Origin: Rotaria sp. Silwood1
Taxonomy: Eukaryota > Rotifera > Eurotatoria > Philodinida > Philodinidae
Length of the DNA: 64,000 bases
Reading direction: 5' to 3'
NCBI GenBank assembly: GCA_905250075.1
Contig: CAJNOP010000004.1
Location: forward strand, 3,977,237-4,041,236
The translations under genes were made by a program, and so were the position numbers. The notes under the pieces are model-generated. The model ran no database searches. It was not told where the DNA came from and saw only the letters and a list, made by a program, of their open reading frames with translations. Positions 51,242 to 64,000 of the stretch are shown here, in pieces; within the stretch, counting starts at the first letter, position 1, and each line of letters starts with the position of its first letter.

Positions 51242-54200
51242 ATGAGTGAATCTGATAGTGGATTTGGTGGTGGCGGTGGAGGAATGGAACTTGATCCAGC
51301 ATTTGCTTCAATACCAAAAAATAAATCTTGTTTATGCATATGGCGTGTAGAGGTTTGTTTATCAATTTGAATTGAATTTTTGTTCATTTTATTTTTTTTT
51401 ATATTTTTTGTGTTCAAAGAATTTTAAATTAGTTGCTGTACCGCGTGAATCTCATGGAATATTTTTTAAAGGTGATGCTTATGTTATTTATCATGCTGAA
51501 GAAATAAAAAAATCTACCGGTTCATCATCAACAACACCATCAAATCTTATACAACATATACATTTTTGGATTGGTTCTGAAGCTACACAAGATGAAGCTG
51601 GTGTAGCTGCTTATAAAACTGTTGAATTAGGTAGGATTTATATATATATATCAGATTATTTTTATTCAAAAAAGTGCACGACAAAAAAAAAATATATATT
51701 TTTCTTCAAATTTTAATAATGATTACTTTCTATCTTAAATAATATATTAACATGTGTCTCATAGCTTCAATGTTATTTCTATTTTATCAATGCCTTATGT
51801 TGATTCAATGTTAAGCAAATAATATTAACAACAAAAGAAAAAGACGAGCGAATGTCTCAGTAAAATTAAGTGTTATTAAAAGATATTATATTTTATATAT
51901 GATGAAAGAGAGACAAAAAAATAATAATACTTGATTTCATTTTGTTCTTCAAGAGTAAAAATATACTTATGATTCGTCTAGTATAAAGTGTTATTCTTTT
52001 GAAAATCAATAACTATCACTAGTTTTATATGTTTTGTTTGTCTACTGTAGACAAAAAAATATAGAAAAATTATCTGAACAGATGCAAAAAAAAACAAAGA
52101 TGATTATACATGATAAATTTACTATAAAGTTTGAGAAAAATCAAAAATCCTACATCGTAGATATAATATTTAATTAATTTCTTTATATATTACATTTTGT
52201 TTTATATATGAAGATATGAATGTATGAAATAATTCTTTTTCTGAATGATTCATTCAACATTATTGAAATTATTAATTTTATTTGCAAAATTTTCTTCTTC
52301 AATTTATTAATATAATAAAAAAAATCACGTTATCTTGACTTAAAACGGATCAAATTTCAAACAAGAAAATGCATGAACATAATGTCCTATTCACGTTCAT
52401 TAATATCTATATTATTTCTATGATCAATATAGAGTTAAGATTGTTGTTATTTTTCAAAAAAAAAACGTGCTCGTTTGAATCAATAGTCACCTGGATCCAG
52501 ATGAGTCAATAAAAAAAAAAGTTTTTTGTTAGAACTTTGATCAAATCATTTTTTAAATAAATGAGGTTTGTGTTTATAAAATAACTATACTTAGAATTGT
52601 AATCAGATAAAGAATCATTCATAGAAATCATTGATCAATATTTGACATGTACTTTTTTTTTTATAGTGCTATAACCAGGTAAAAGTGGAAAGAGAGCTCA
52701 ACCTCAAGGTTATCAATATTTCTTATGAGTGGGAGGGACTAAAAAAATCGGCAGAAAGTGTTTGTATCCTTGAAATTCTAGAAGCAGTGACTGAGAAGGA
52801 AGGAACGAAGTCCACTATAATCTGACTTCTTCTCACAACTAGAATGCATTGTGTACAAAAATTTTTGAACTCAGCACTTTTTTCAGATCTAGTCTCACTT
52901 AACAGAAAAAACTTTAGATCCGAACTCGGTCTATTCCGAGTCGGATGCATTATGCTCTACCCCAATCCTATTCATCTCGTAACGATATTGTCTGCTTATG
53001 TTATTTTACTTTCTGCCGGAGAAAGGTATCATAGTTTCACAATCCGGCTTCTGTTCAAGGTTATCACAAAATCGTGAAAAAATTAGTAGAAAGTCGAACA
53101 TTTTTGGAAAAAAAAAATACTCCTTAGTCTTCTGATCATGTTTGTAGACGAGACGAACATCCTCTGATAGCGTTTCTAGAAGGGTCTTAGCTACCGTTTG
53201 GTTACACAATTGCTTTTTTTTTAAATATGTTTGATTCATTGAATAAATACAGAAAAATTCTTTTTTTTCATCAATTTCATTTCTTGTAAAAAAACAATAA
53301 AAATTTATTTCTACAAGGAAATATTCTCATAATTTAATATTATATAGAAAATTAATAAGTTACTTTTTTCGATTTAGATGATCATTTATTAGGCAATGCT
53401 GTACAACATCGAGAAGTACAAGGAAATGAAAGTGAACGTTTTTTATCTTATTTTAAATCTCGTGGTGGTGTTACATATCGTCAAGGTGGTATTGCATCGG
53501 GTTTTCATCGTCATCAATCAACAAATGAACCACGTTTATTTCATTTAAAAGGTCGTCATACAGTACGTCTTTTCGAAATGCCAGCCATTGATTGGTCATG
53601 TATATCGCGTGGTGATGTTTATTTATTGGATTTAAATGAAGTTATATTTATATGGAATGGTTCAAAATCTAATAGATATGAACGTTTACAAGCTATGCAA
53701 CGTGCTAAACAATTACGTGATGAACGTGGTAGAACAAATATTGTTATTATTGAAGATGGTGAAGAAATGAAAATGACGAAAGATGAATTAAAATTATTTG
53801 AAAGTAAATTACCATTAAAAGATAAAAAATTAAATTTAAATGAAACAATTGATGATAATGATGATGATAAACGTTTTGATGGTGCACATATTAAACTTTA
53901 TAAATGTTCAGATGAAAGTGGAACATTAAAAGTAACGGAAAAAAAAGTTGGACCATTAGTTAAAAGTGATTTAGAAAGTGAAGTTAGTTAAATATTAAAA
54001 TAACATTGATTGTTGTGTCTAGTATAATAATATATATTTTAGGATGCATATATTGTTGATAATGGTGCATATGGTATATGGGTTTGGGTTGGACGACGAT
54101 CAAATCCAAAAGAAAGACGAGAAGCTATGCGTAATGCTCTTGTAAGTTAAATCTAGTGATGGATTCCGAAACAAAAACCTTGTAGGAAGGATAGAATCGA

Positions 54201-57200
54201 TTACTGTTTGAAATTGAAAAGAACGTATATATTTCTGAAAGAGACTAATCTCCCTCCAGTCATTTCCTACCTCGACCACTCGTTAAATCATATGATTTTT
54301 TTCAAATCAATTAGAAATTAATTAATTTATTGTTATAAAATCATTATATTATTTTCATTTTAAATATATTATTATTTATAAGATATAACAATTTATCCAA
54401 TGTTCTTTTACACTTGACTGTTACTTCAAAGAATTATAACTTAAAAGTTCAATTGAGCATGATTACAATGTTTTATTTCTGCTCTGTCAATTTCTAGTCT
54501 CTTATCGAAAAAAAAATCTATCTATGTACCAGAATTTTTTTTTGAAATTATATATAATAATAGGTAATTGAAAAGTATTTTGAGTAAATTAGTTTTCCTG
54601 TTCTGATAATGATTTTTATACATGAAATACACGTACTTTGAACCTAGGATATTACATAATCAAAGTATGGAAAATGAGTTGTTGAACTTTAAATTTTCCT
54701 AATTTTGTTCAAATTTCTTCGTTTTTTTTGTCTAGTAATCTTTTTCATTCATTTTATCAAGAAATATTGAACATTTCATAAAATCATTCGTTTTTAACAT
54801 AAACTTAATTTTGGTGTTAAAGAAGCCATTGAGCGTATTTTGATTTATTCAATATGATGACATCAATTCTCACCAGACTATTGATGAATATTCGAGTAAA
54901 CTTCTTTGATTTATTGAATTACATTATGCTAAACATGTTTATATATTTTTGTCAAGTTGATGAGTATCATGATATCAAACACATATAATAACTTCAACAG
55001 CTACTTTAGCATAAAACCAATGCTCTATTTAAACAGATTATTTTATGAGTCCCGCGTATAGAAAATTATCGTTCAATGTTTCGTGATAAAACGTATGAAA
55101 GAGATTAAGAAAGGAAAAAAGAAGAACTTTTGAAATATTAAAGATAAATGAGTGTGACAATATGGGCATCATTTCCCGCTGAGCTTTCTTTTCTTTGCAT
55201 GATCTCTTTTGCTATCTATTATATAACCAAGTGCTGTATGTGAATTAATGACATTACGGAGATATGAAGTAGCTCAATAAACATCATTACGATTTTCGAT
55301 ACTTTGATCATGAGTGTGTATTTGATATAAAAAAAAAAAATTATTAAAATAGAAGAAACATAAATTTCAATTTAGTCACCATACTTTTCAATGACCTATT
55401 ATTATTATTATAAGAAGAATTGTTTTAATGCAGTTTCATTAGAAAAAAGACACGTAGTAAACTAAATCTATTTATGAAAAGATATCAAAAGCGTACAAAT
55501 CTCATGATTACTGACTGCTGTATATATATTAGGTTTCTAATTCAAATGAAGAATAAAATTGTTGTTTTAAATAACCTGAAAACTTTAGTTTCATTTTCAA
55601 TATTTGAAAAGAAAAAATAAGACTTTAAAACTAAATACAAAAACATTGGAATTCACTAATATATATTATTATATTATATAGGGTTTTCTTCAAAAAAAAG
55701 GTTATCCAAAAACGACAAAAGTTTGTCGTGTTATTGACGGTGGTGAACCAATGGAATTTATAGCTTTATTTAAAACATGGCTTGATTCAAATGCTCAAAA
55801 AGGTCTTGGAAAAACTTATACAAAAGGGCATATTGGTAATTAAAATTTAATTTTTTTTCTTAATTTTTTTTTTTTGTTCATATAATTATCTTCCTTTCTT
55901 CTTCTTCTTCTTCTTCGTGCACAGAATTCTTAGTTAAATAGGTAGGTTACAATGGTGTATTGCTTTTTTGCATGATTATTTTAAATAATAAGAACCAATA
56001 AATAAAAAAATAAAAAAAAAACAACAAAAACAATACAATAAATCTAAAATAATCTTATTGATATATTTAGCTAAAATGGTTTCATCACAATTTGATGTAA
56101 CAACAATGCATTTACATCCACAATTAGCTGCTGCAACACAAATGCCTGATGATGGTTCTGGAAAAAAAGAAATTTATCGTATAGAACAATTTAAAATGAT
56201 ACCATATCCTGAATCAATGCATGGAATTTTTTTTTCTGGAGATTCATTTGTTATACAATATACATATAATGATCAACAACATTCATATACATTAATTTAT
56301 TTTTGGTTAGGTCATCATTCAAGTCAAGATGAACAAGGTGCAGCAGCTATTGGTGCTGTTGAATTAGATAAAAAAATTAATGGTACTGGTACAATTATAC
56401 GTGTTGTTCAAGATAAAGAACCACTTCATTTTATGGCTATGTTTCATGGTCATATGATTATTTTTAAAGTAAATTATTTTTATAGATTTCTCTTATTTCG
56501 TTTTTCTTTTCTTTTTTTTTACTTTTGAATTTTATATTGTTTTATTAGCATGGTAAACGAAGTGGTTTTAGAAATTTACAATATAATGATGAAAATACCA
56601 GTGAAAATGATGATACATATTTACTTCAAGTTCGTGGTCTATCAAAATATGATACAAAAGCTGTACAAGTAAATATATAGTGAATCTCAATTGAATTTCT
56701 CTTTACTTAAAAGGATTATATATGTGCTTTATTTTTTCCTCCGATAATGGATATATATATATAACGAGAAAATACAGATTTCATTGCATTGTATGATTTA
56801 TTAATCATAAATAACAAAAACTAATAGAATTTTTATCTGTCTGTTATTTTTGTATATATTGATGGGACATAAATTCATTTTCATAAACCTGTCTATCTGA
56901 TTAATATAATATAATAATGACATATTATTAATAGAAGTTCTGTAAAAAATCTTCAAATTGATGTATATTTTGTTAGGTTTTAGATCGAAGTTCAAACAAG
57001 CGTTGAATTTATTCTCTGTTTTCTTGTTGTCTATATCTACATTGAATAAATATCACCATTAGACAATTGAATTTGGCATTCATTTAAAGGAAGCTGCTCA
57101 AAGCCATTATCCAATTATAACAACAAATATTTTATCACTACTTTCATAAAATTTTTATTTATTATCAAGAGAGGAAATCAGCAATGTATACATAGATAAG

Positions 57201-60200
57201 TTTTTTCTTTCTTAGAATCTAGATAATATGTATATTATATTGACGAAACAAAAACAAAAAATACTATATTTTACTTTAATTTCTATTTGTTATTTTGAGT
57301 AATATGTCATATGATGCAATGAAATCTATACTTTCTCGCTATTATATACTCATTTATCGGAATAAGAAACAACCTTATAATAATCTTGAGTAAAGAGAAA
57401 TTTAATTGAGATGTATTGCACATAATATGATTGAAAATAAGATTGAAATTTGATATCATATTTCGCATTGTTCGTCAATGTTGTAATATGAAACAAATTA
57501 TTCTACTTTTATATTTTAATCTTAATTAAAAAAAACAATTGTTATCTATGTATACTATATAAGAGAATCATTTTTGAGATGATCAATTTCATTTGAGCTC
57601 ATATTACTATTATAAAGAGATAAATATCAGTTGGTGAATAATTTAAAAGTCGAAAGTATTTTATTTGTTGAATTTTAATTATCTTATGAAATATTAAAAC
57701 ATGTAGAGGGTTTTTTCCCCTCATCAAACGTCATTTATCATGAATGTAGGTCAGTAGAAATATCTGTATCTTATTTGTTTGAGTAAATATAGGGCTATAA
57801 TGACTAATGTCTATTTTTGTTATAAACTTCTTAATAGGCTCTCTATTAAACTTTGTCTTATTTCTTATTCATAAACATGATTAATTCTGAATACTTTTAC
57901 ATGTAAGTTAAGCCTTATCTATGATCTTTCTTTTTTATTCAAATGATAAGTTCATGTACTTGAATATTGATGTGTATGGTTTCTTCACACTAACAAAATG
58001 ATCATCCAAATTTCAATATATAGAAAGAGCTTTTCTAAATTTTTCAGATTCATGTATTGAACTATTGTTGAATTATGAATCTTAAAATGGCAATAGATCG
58101 TTTTTTCACGAAATTTGTATGACAAATAGCTGAAGCATAGTGCTATATTATGATAGGTCTGTTGACTCATAACATCCTACACCTATAAAGTTATGGGGTT
58201 TGTAGCAAAAATAGACATCGTGCATTCTAACTCAGTATATCCTCAAGCAAACAGGATATGGTTATTTTCATTGACCTACATTCATGGTGTAGCATGAACA
58301 CATAAATTTTCAGACTTCTTTGTCTTAAAGTACACTGTGACCCAATTGTCAAGAAAGACTTTTGTTCAAAAGAACATACGTCCAAAGTTTTTCTTCTAAT
58401 TCGAGATACTAATTTTATGATCAATAAAAAGAAATTTCGATAATAAAATTATACATGTCATAAAATGATTAAGTTATTCTCTTTTTTTTGTTTTGCATAA
58501 TAATAAATTCTATAAATGATTGAAAAATCTTTCTATCAATCAAAAATTTTTTTTTTTTGTTATAAAACTTTTGTTTTAACAAGAATAAGTAAACATAAGA
58601 AAAGAATATTCTATAAACGTGATATATTCTGATAATTGATTTATTCTCAATGTCATCAATAGACCATCGAACTATAACAAAATATTCTTAATCGAAAAAG
58701 TTTTATTGTTTAGGTTGATCTACGTGCTTCATCATTGAATTCGAATGATTGTTTTGTTTTATTTACTTCACAATGTGTTTACATATGGTGTGGTAAAGGA
58801 TCAACAGGTGACGAACGTGAAATGTCAAAAGTTGTAGCTAGTTCAAAATCGAAGTAAAAATTTCATGAAATAAATTACAAAAAACAAATGTATTTATTTT
58901 TTTTTCCCTTTCAAGAGAACCCATTATGGTATTTGAAGGACAAGAAAAAGATGAATTTTGGAGTCATTTTCCTTCGGGAAAAGAACCATATGCTTCTGAT
59001 AAACGTCTAAGTGAACATCAATCAGCATTAACTAGTATAAATGATCATCCTGCAAGACTTTATGAAGTATCAAATGCTAGTGGACATACAACTGCTATTG
59101 AAATTCCTAATTTTACACAGGTACAAAAAAGAAATAAATGCTTTGACTTCATGAGGAATTGAATGTCCTAATGGTTTTCTGTTTGTTTGAATAGATTAAA
59201 ACTAGGAGATGGCTAGTTTGTTGATACGTTAACTGATAATGAACAACTTGTGGCTCTGATTTTTTTCATTAGAGAAAGATTTTTTTTAATCGTTTGATAA
59301 CAAGCTTTTAGGTTCGAGGAATCTGGATTTCTAGTCGGTTCTTCGAAATTTTTGACTGAATCTTTTTTTTGTCACAAGGTTGTCTAAAGGTTCAGATTGC
59401 TGAAGCTTGAACATTCTTAATTAAATTTTTATAGAAAATTATTATTTTGGTTAAAGAACCCTTCTTTAACGAACATATCAAACTCATAAATTTTCCATTA
59501 AGAGTTATTTAGTAACATTATGGAAATTTGCCTTCGCCCTAATTCTGATCCAGTGTCTAACTAACACCACCAATAGCCTAGTTAAGAATTATTTAAGATT
59601 TGCGTAGAGACGAAAATTAGAGATGAGTAAATACAAATAGAAAGACTAGACTTATGAGACAAAGATTTGCATCGAACTAAAACTGCAAACAGAATTTTAA
59701 AGAATGAATCATATTCGTTATACAGATCTTTGAATAACATTTTTTTTTTCTTGTCCAAAAATAATAAATCCCTATTATAAATTCGAAAATCAAAATTTGA
59801 TATAGAATTTCGAAGCATAGAAATTAACTCGAAAAAAATATCTTCAAGATTTACTCTAGTAACAGCTAAGACGTTAAAACTAATCTAAAATGTTCTATCA
59901 TAGTATTTAAATTTAATTAAATGATGATTTTTTATATTGTCTTAAATGCTAAAAACTATCAGAATACTGATTCGTGTAGAAAAAGCTACATACGACAAAA
60001 ATATCAAATATGACTATCAGATTTCTAAAGATTTATGTAGAAGAGATAAATTCAATTTTGCTTCGACCATACACACCGATAGAGCAAATAATTCTCTACA
60101 GATTGAGTTATTTTTATGTTCTTTAAGGTCCTTTTTCGCTAGGCTAGATTAATTCTACGTTAGCCTGCAAAGCCAGTTTTTTTACTATTTTATGTGGAAA

Positions 60201-62288
60201 AGTCAATTTTTTGATCTTCAGTCAGACTGATACATATCAGCTAAAAAGAGTCATACAGATCTGAAAGAGTAGGTCTCTAGGGTTCTGAAAATCTCGTCTT
60301 TCAGAAATTGATAGTTATTTTTATATGGTTTGTTAAAGATAGTGTTCTCTGTTTGAATCACTAATCGGATTATTTTTAGCGCTTAAGAAAGCGGAAAAAT
60401 ATTGAAAATAACTATATTTTATACTTTTGGTAGGCAATGTTTGTACTAATCGTACAAATTGACTTCAATGTTTTCAAAAAAAAAAATTAAAATTTGAGCT
60501 TTATCAATATGAATTAAATAATCCAAAGATAAATATATGTTTTCTTTTTGTTATTAACAATCGAATATTTTTATTTATAAAAAGGTATTTAAAAATTTAG
60601 TTTCATTTTTTTTAGGTTGATCTTGATGAAGATGATGTTATGCTATTAGATGCATGGACAAGTATATTTTTATGGATTGGAAAAAGTAAGAATATATTCC
60701 AATGAATTTTCTTTTTTCTTTTACATTTGATAAATTTTATCATATAAAATTTTAGATTCAAATAAAACAGAAATGAAAGATGCTGAACGCATTGCTTATG
60801 ATTATTTACGTACAGATCCAAGTCATCGTGATCAAGATACACCAATTATAAAAACTAAACAAAACTATGAACCTGTACATTTTACTGGATTTTTTGGTCC
60901 ATGGGATAGAAATTATTGGACAGTAAATATAAAATTTTGGTTGTGTTAAAGAAAAAATTTTATTTTGAATTTATTTCTTAGTCAAAATCATCATATGAAG
61001 CAACAAAATCAATGTTATATGCTAATAATCGACCTGAAATCTACGCTGAACTTATAAAAGAAAAACCGGTAAGTAATAAAACAAAAAAAAAAAGCAAACA
61101 AAAATTATTTTTCTTATTATTTAGAAACAAAACATTATAAATCGAGCAACAGTAACCAAATATTCATATGAATTATTATTAAAACCAGCTGATGAATTGC
61201 CTGAAGATGTTAATCCTGAATTACGAGAAGTAATAGAATCTATTAAAAGAGCTTTTATCTTAGTTTCCTTTTTTTGTTTTTTATGCAGACAACATTGCTA
61301 ATGATCTTGTGTTTTCTTTTTTTCGTCCTTTAGTTATCTCATTTTTCTATTATACCTGTTGATAACTAATGCTTTTCATTGTCACATTCTTTTAATACTT
61401 CATTAAGACTTGCATTTATCTCTTGATGATGATATAGAAATGACAATCTTTCTTATTCAAAAGACATGAACAAGTCGAAATTTCTTTTTAAGTTATGTCT
61501 ATAATAGGATGAACTGACAAGCATGAAAGGAAGTCTAAAGAAAGTCAAATTTGGTTTGTTTTTGTAGAGTTACACATGCAAAGTAATAAATAAATGATGT
61601 GATGTAGTCAGCTATTAAAAATAGTAAAAAATAGAGGAAAAAAAAAACAACTCTTTAATGACAAATATTCAATAGGTCACAATCGAGACGGAATAAATTA
61701 GATTATTATAAAGAATGTCTACATGAAAGGAAATATTTTTATTAAGATTTGAATAATATTTTTGTTTATTTAGTTTTTTTTGTCATACGAAAAAAAAGCT
61801 TTGTTTTTCTTATCTTTTTTTCTTTTTGAGAGTATAAAATTAAAAAAAAGAATACTCATACTAATTACATTTTTTAAATTTTTTCAAATTTTTTCAAATC
61901 GAAAATAAATTTTCTTATAATTCATAAAAAGATTCATTTTGTATTTTGACTTATTGATCAACGAAAACTCATAAATTAGTACGTTGAAGTAAATATTCCT
62001 CGACTTTTATATATAATACAATAACGCAATATATTAAAAAAAGCTCCGTTACACTTCATACGATTCTTTGAAATCTTAGAAATTCTAATGTGATAGTCAA
62101 ATTTTAATAACAAAAAAAATGTAATAACAATTGATATATATATTTTATTTATTTATTTATTTATTTATTTATAGATTCATTTAAATGATGATGAATTTCT
62201 TCAACGTTTCAAAATGACATATGCTGAATACACATCAAAACCAGTCTGGAGACAGAAAGAATTGAAAAAAATGGCAAAATTATTCTAA
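51242..62288 (+). CDS. VIL: Villin: six gelsolin repeats plus headpiece
   Basis: Fourteen exons: 51242-51352, 51420-51630, 53378-53982, 54043-54141, 55682-55835, 56071-56468, 56549-56668, 58714-58853, 58916-59120, 60616-60685, 60756-60922, 60982-61068, 61125-61229, 62175-62288; 2586 nt, 861 aa (villins are about 820-830). Gelsolin repeats lie at about residues 30-145, 150-245, 275-395, 425-530, 540-640 and 645-755. Anchors: [89 protein letters not shown]. Residues about 827-861 are a villin headpiece ending [13 protein letters not shown]. By family it severs, caps and bundles actin in a Ca2+-dependent way. The third core Phe of the headpiece (F58) is Tyr here. Four introns exceed 1.4 kb. An N-terminal extension of about 30 residues, GGGGGG-containing, is unlike vertebrate villin. 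Supervillin/flightless types are excluded by length and the lack of LRRs. Confidence 0.95.
57720..58300. mobile_element. Diverged palindromic element in a villin intron
   Basis: Inverted arms at about 57735-57815 and 58185-58288: both read CATGAATGTAGGTCA, then a diverged stretch with TATC.T(A/G)TTTG.TTGAG, then ATGTCTATTTTTG. Pairing beyond this is weak, so the limits are approximate. No ORF and no visible target duplication. It is probably an old MITE. Confidence 0.5.
62150..62174 (+). repeat. TTTA repeat forming the last villin splice acceptor
   Basis: A run of (TTTA)n ends in TTTATAG, directly abutting the last coding exon, so the acceptor tract is itself a microsatellite. Confidence 0.7.
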
Positions 62289-62291
62289 TTT

Positions 62292-62297
62292 AATAAA
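62292..62297 (+). promoter_or_regulatory. Putative polyadenylation signal of villin
   Basis: AATAAA 4 bp after the TAA stop, unusually close. Other A-rich sites follow. Confidence 0.35.
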
Positions 62298-63444
62298 AAC
62301 TTTAATTTCATTTTCTTTTCTTTTGTTTTTTTTTTTGCTTCAATTTTGCTTCTGTTCATTTTTATTTGTGCCATATAAATATATATATAAACATTTATTT
62401 GTTCAAAAAAAAAAATTAATCATATATGTGTGTTTATATTTGTCAGTAATTATTATGAATTTGACAAGAGAAGAGAAAAAAAAAATTATATTTGTTTTCT
62501 TGAATTATTCAACAAAAAAAAACAAAGAAATAAAAAAACCAAAAAACTACATATTTTTTTATGTGAAAAATTAAAATTATTTTATATATATGTATAAGTT
62601 AATCTTTTGTTGAGCATTCATCTTACAGCAATGAAAGAAAGACGAGACATCTTATTTTTGAAGGTTACAAGGCGCAAGTAACATCACATTATTCGGGTAC
62701 TCGTTTTGCATTCTCTATTTCTTTGCAAAATACAAAGATTGCGTGCATTTTTTTTCTTCATTGATAGTCGATGATTCTCGGTCGAATTGACGTCAGCAAA
62801 AATACGGTCGGTGGCTTTTTTTTTTCTTCTGTCTGTCTGCCTTTATACACAGACAAAGAAAAGAATAAGAAAAAAAGAAGCATGTTGAGGCGACGATGAA
62901 TGATAAAATTGCCCCACATAAATGACATTCGTCTCAACTACAGTAGACATAGAAAAAATATTGTAGACAAAAAAAAGAAGTACTTTGATCGATAATGTCT
63001 GGAAACACTATGTTTTCTATATAAGTTCTCAAGTGTTACTCGAAATAATTTTTTTTCTTATTGCTATTCTATTGATTTTTGTTTTTTCTTCTGTTTCTTA
63101 TGTATATTACTTCACCAGGTATTAACATAACCAGACATTACCTGCGTGATATTTTACTAGTGAAAGGAATAATAGACACGTTTTGCTTTTCTTTTTTCAA
63201 ATAATAAAAAAAAACCAAGAGAAAATATGTTTTGTTTTTTTTTCTTTCACAGGTAAATATTTTACACATCTAAACATTTAGTCTACTCACGTGATATTTA
63301 TCTCGTAAGGTTTTCTGATCGACTAACCCCTTATTTTTATTATTTTATTATATTATATAAAACACATACTTTACATAAAGTACTTTTAGATTATATAATA
63401 CTTCGTTGATTTTTTTAATTCTTTTTTTTTGTTCGATATTAACA
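62298..63444. other. Intergenic region, villin to nuclear receptor
   Basis: Low-complexity A/T tracts, then somewhat more mixed sequence at 62620-63000. No supported gene. Probably the receptor promoter and 5' UTR. Confidence 0.4.
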
Positions 63445-63723
63445 ATGTATTCTAATAATGATAATTCAACATTTGTTCCAATGGATGTTACTAATGTTTC
63501 GGATACATCATTAATATTACATAAGAAAATAAAACCAGGACGAGGATATTGTGCTATCTGTGGAGCTAAACCAACAGGAATTAATTTTGATGTATTGACT
63601 GTAAATAGAATTATTACTTTTTGTTTTGATCTTTCTTTATTTTCTAAAATGTTTTTTTTTTTTGTTCTTATATAGTGTTCATCATGTAAAGCATTCTTTC
63701 GACGGAATGGTACTAAACCATTG
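63445..63723 (+). CDS. Nuclear receptor, N-terminus and first zinc finger (partial)
   Basis: Exon 63445-63600 (52 codons) and exon 63676-63723 (16 codons), phase 0, split by a 75-bp intron; a donor GTAAGT follows. The reading YCAICGAKPTGINFDVLT then CSSCKAFFRRNGTKPL is the first C4 zinc finger of a nuclear-receptor DNA-binding domain, with the Cys-X2-Cys pairs and the KAFFRRN recognition helix. The P-box reads SSCKA, where most receptors have EGCKG or GSCKV, so target specificity cannot be assigned and the receptor looks divergent. The second finger and the ligand-binding domain must lie beyond 64000; the remaining 277 bp look intronic. ATG 63445 is the first in frame and leaves a short A/B region of about 35 residues. 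Confidence 0.85.
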
Positions 63724-64000
63724 GTAAGTCTTATACAAAAGATATTTTCAATAAAAAAAATATCTACTTATTATTTTATAAACATATGTATTTTGTTTTA
63801 TATGGAAAAAATCTTGATAATAGACGATTTATTTAATTATTTTGTAAAGAAATATTTTCAATATGAATAAGCAAGAAATAAACTATATATTCTTGAATAG
63901 ACTAGAAATAGAGACATTGTTTTGATAGAAGCTCATTTAGCTGGAACTATGATGCAGTGACGTATCCAGGATTTTTCAGTATGTTGAATCTCGATTTCTG

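Noticed and set aside
52670..53250. Possible palindromic element in the villin intron (CGGCAGAAAGT inverted at about 52750 and 53020)
   Set aside because: Only one short inverted match; the flanking sequence does not pair consistently.

Overview
The window is AT-rich animal (metazoan) nuclear DNA. All multi-exon genes have GT-AG introns, mostly 50-70 bp with a few of 1-3 kb, and the gene set is purely metazoan: a Slo/BK potassium channel end, a Pax gene, a tektin, MKK7, an AMPK gamma subunit, Rab27, villin and a nuclear receptor. Strong A/T third-position bias, compact genes and many small transposons suggest a micro-invertebrate. A bdelloid-rotifer-like genome is my best guess, but it is inferred from style and gene family, not proven.

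Layout: (1) 64-500 last two exons of a BK-type channel (+). (2) 2804-4023 a short Pax gene (+) with only the N-terminal half of the paired domain plus an eh1 motif. (3) 6756-9744 tektin (-). (4) 12762-16476 MAP kinase kinase 7 (-), divergent across about 0.75 kb from (5) 17222-22957 AMPK gamma (+). (6) 23889-25195 Rab27 (+). (7) About 25.2-48.2 kb is a repeat-rich region that I read as a head-to-tail duplication of one unit, each carrying one gene for an ARM/HEAT-like + TIR + SAM-like protein (33099-35487 and 44247-45560). Unit A is swollen by transposons; unit B carries a decayed mariner and a 10-N assembly gap that removes about 1 kb of its gene. (8) 51242-62288 villin (+). (9) 63445-63723 the start of a nuclear receptor (+), running off the window.

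Most of the novelty is in the 25-48 kb region. Because the two units are paralogous, unit B supplies the empty site for insertions in unit A. A 1.65-kb mariner-type element and a 957-bp palindromic element each sit at a TA that is uninterrupted in unit B. Two foldback elements have arms made of short repeats (GTCCGCA-type and TGTCGAAA-type). One has a 9-bp target duplication and encloses an intact 75-codon ORF. Two stretches of the TIR genes are identical between units (170 bp and 88 bp) while the rest has diverged, which suggests gene conversion. Palindromic MITE-like elements also sit in introns of MKK7, AMPK gamma (flanked by TTAA) and villin.

Functionally the conserved genes are unrelated neighbours: signalling (MKK7, AMPK gamma), cilia (tektin), secretion (Rab27), actin (villin) and transcription (Pax, nuclear receptor). 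The TIR pair may be an innate-immune or NAD-consuming module.
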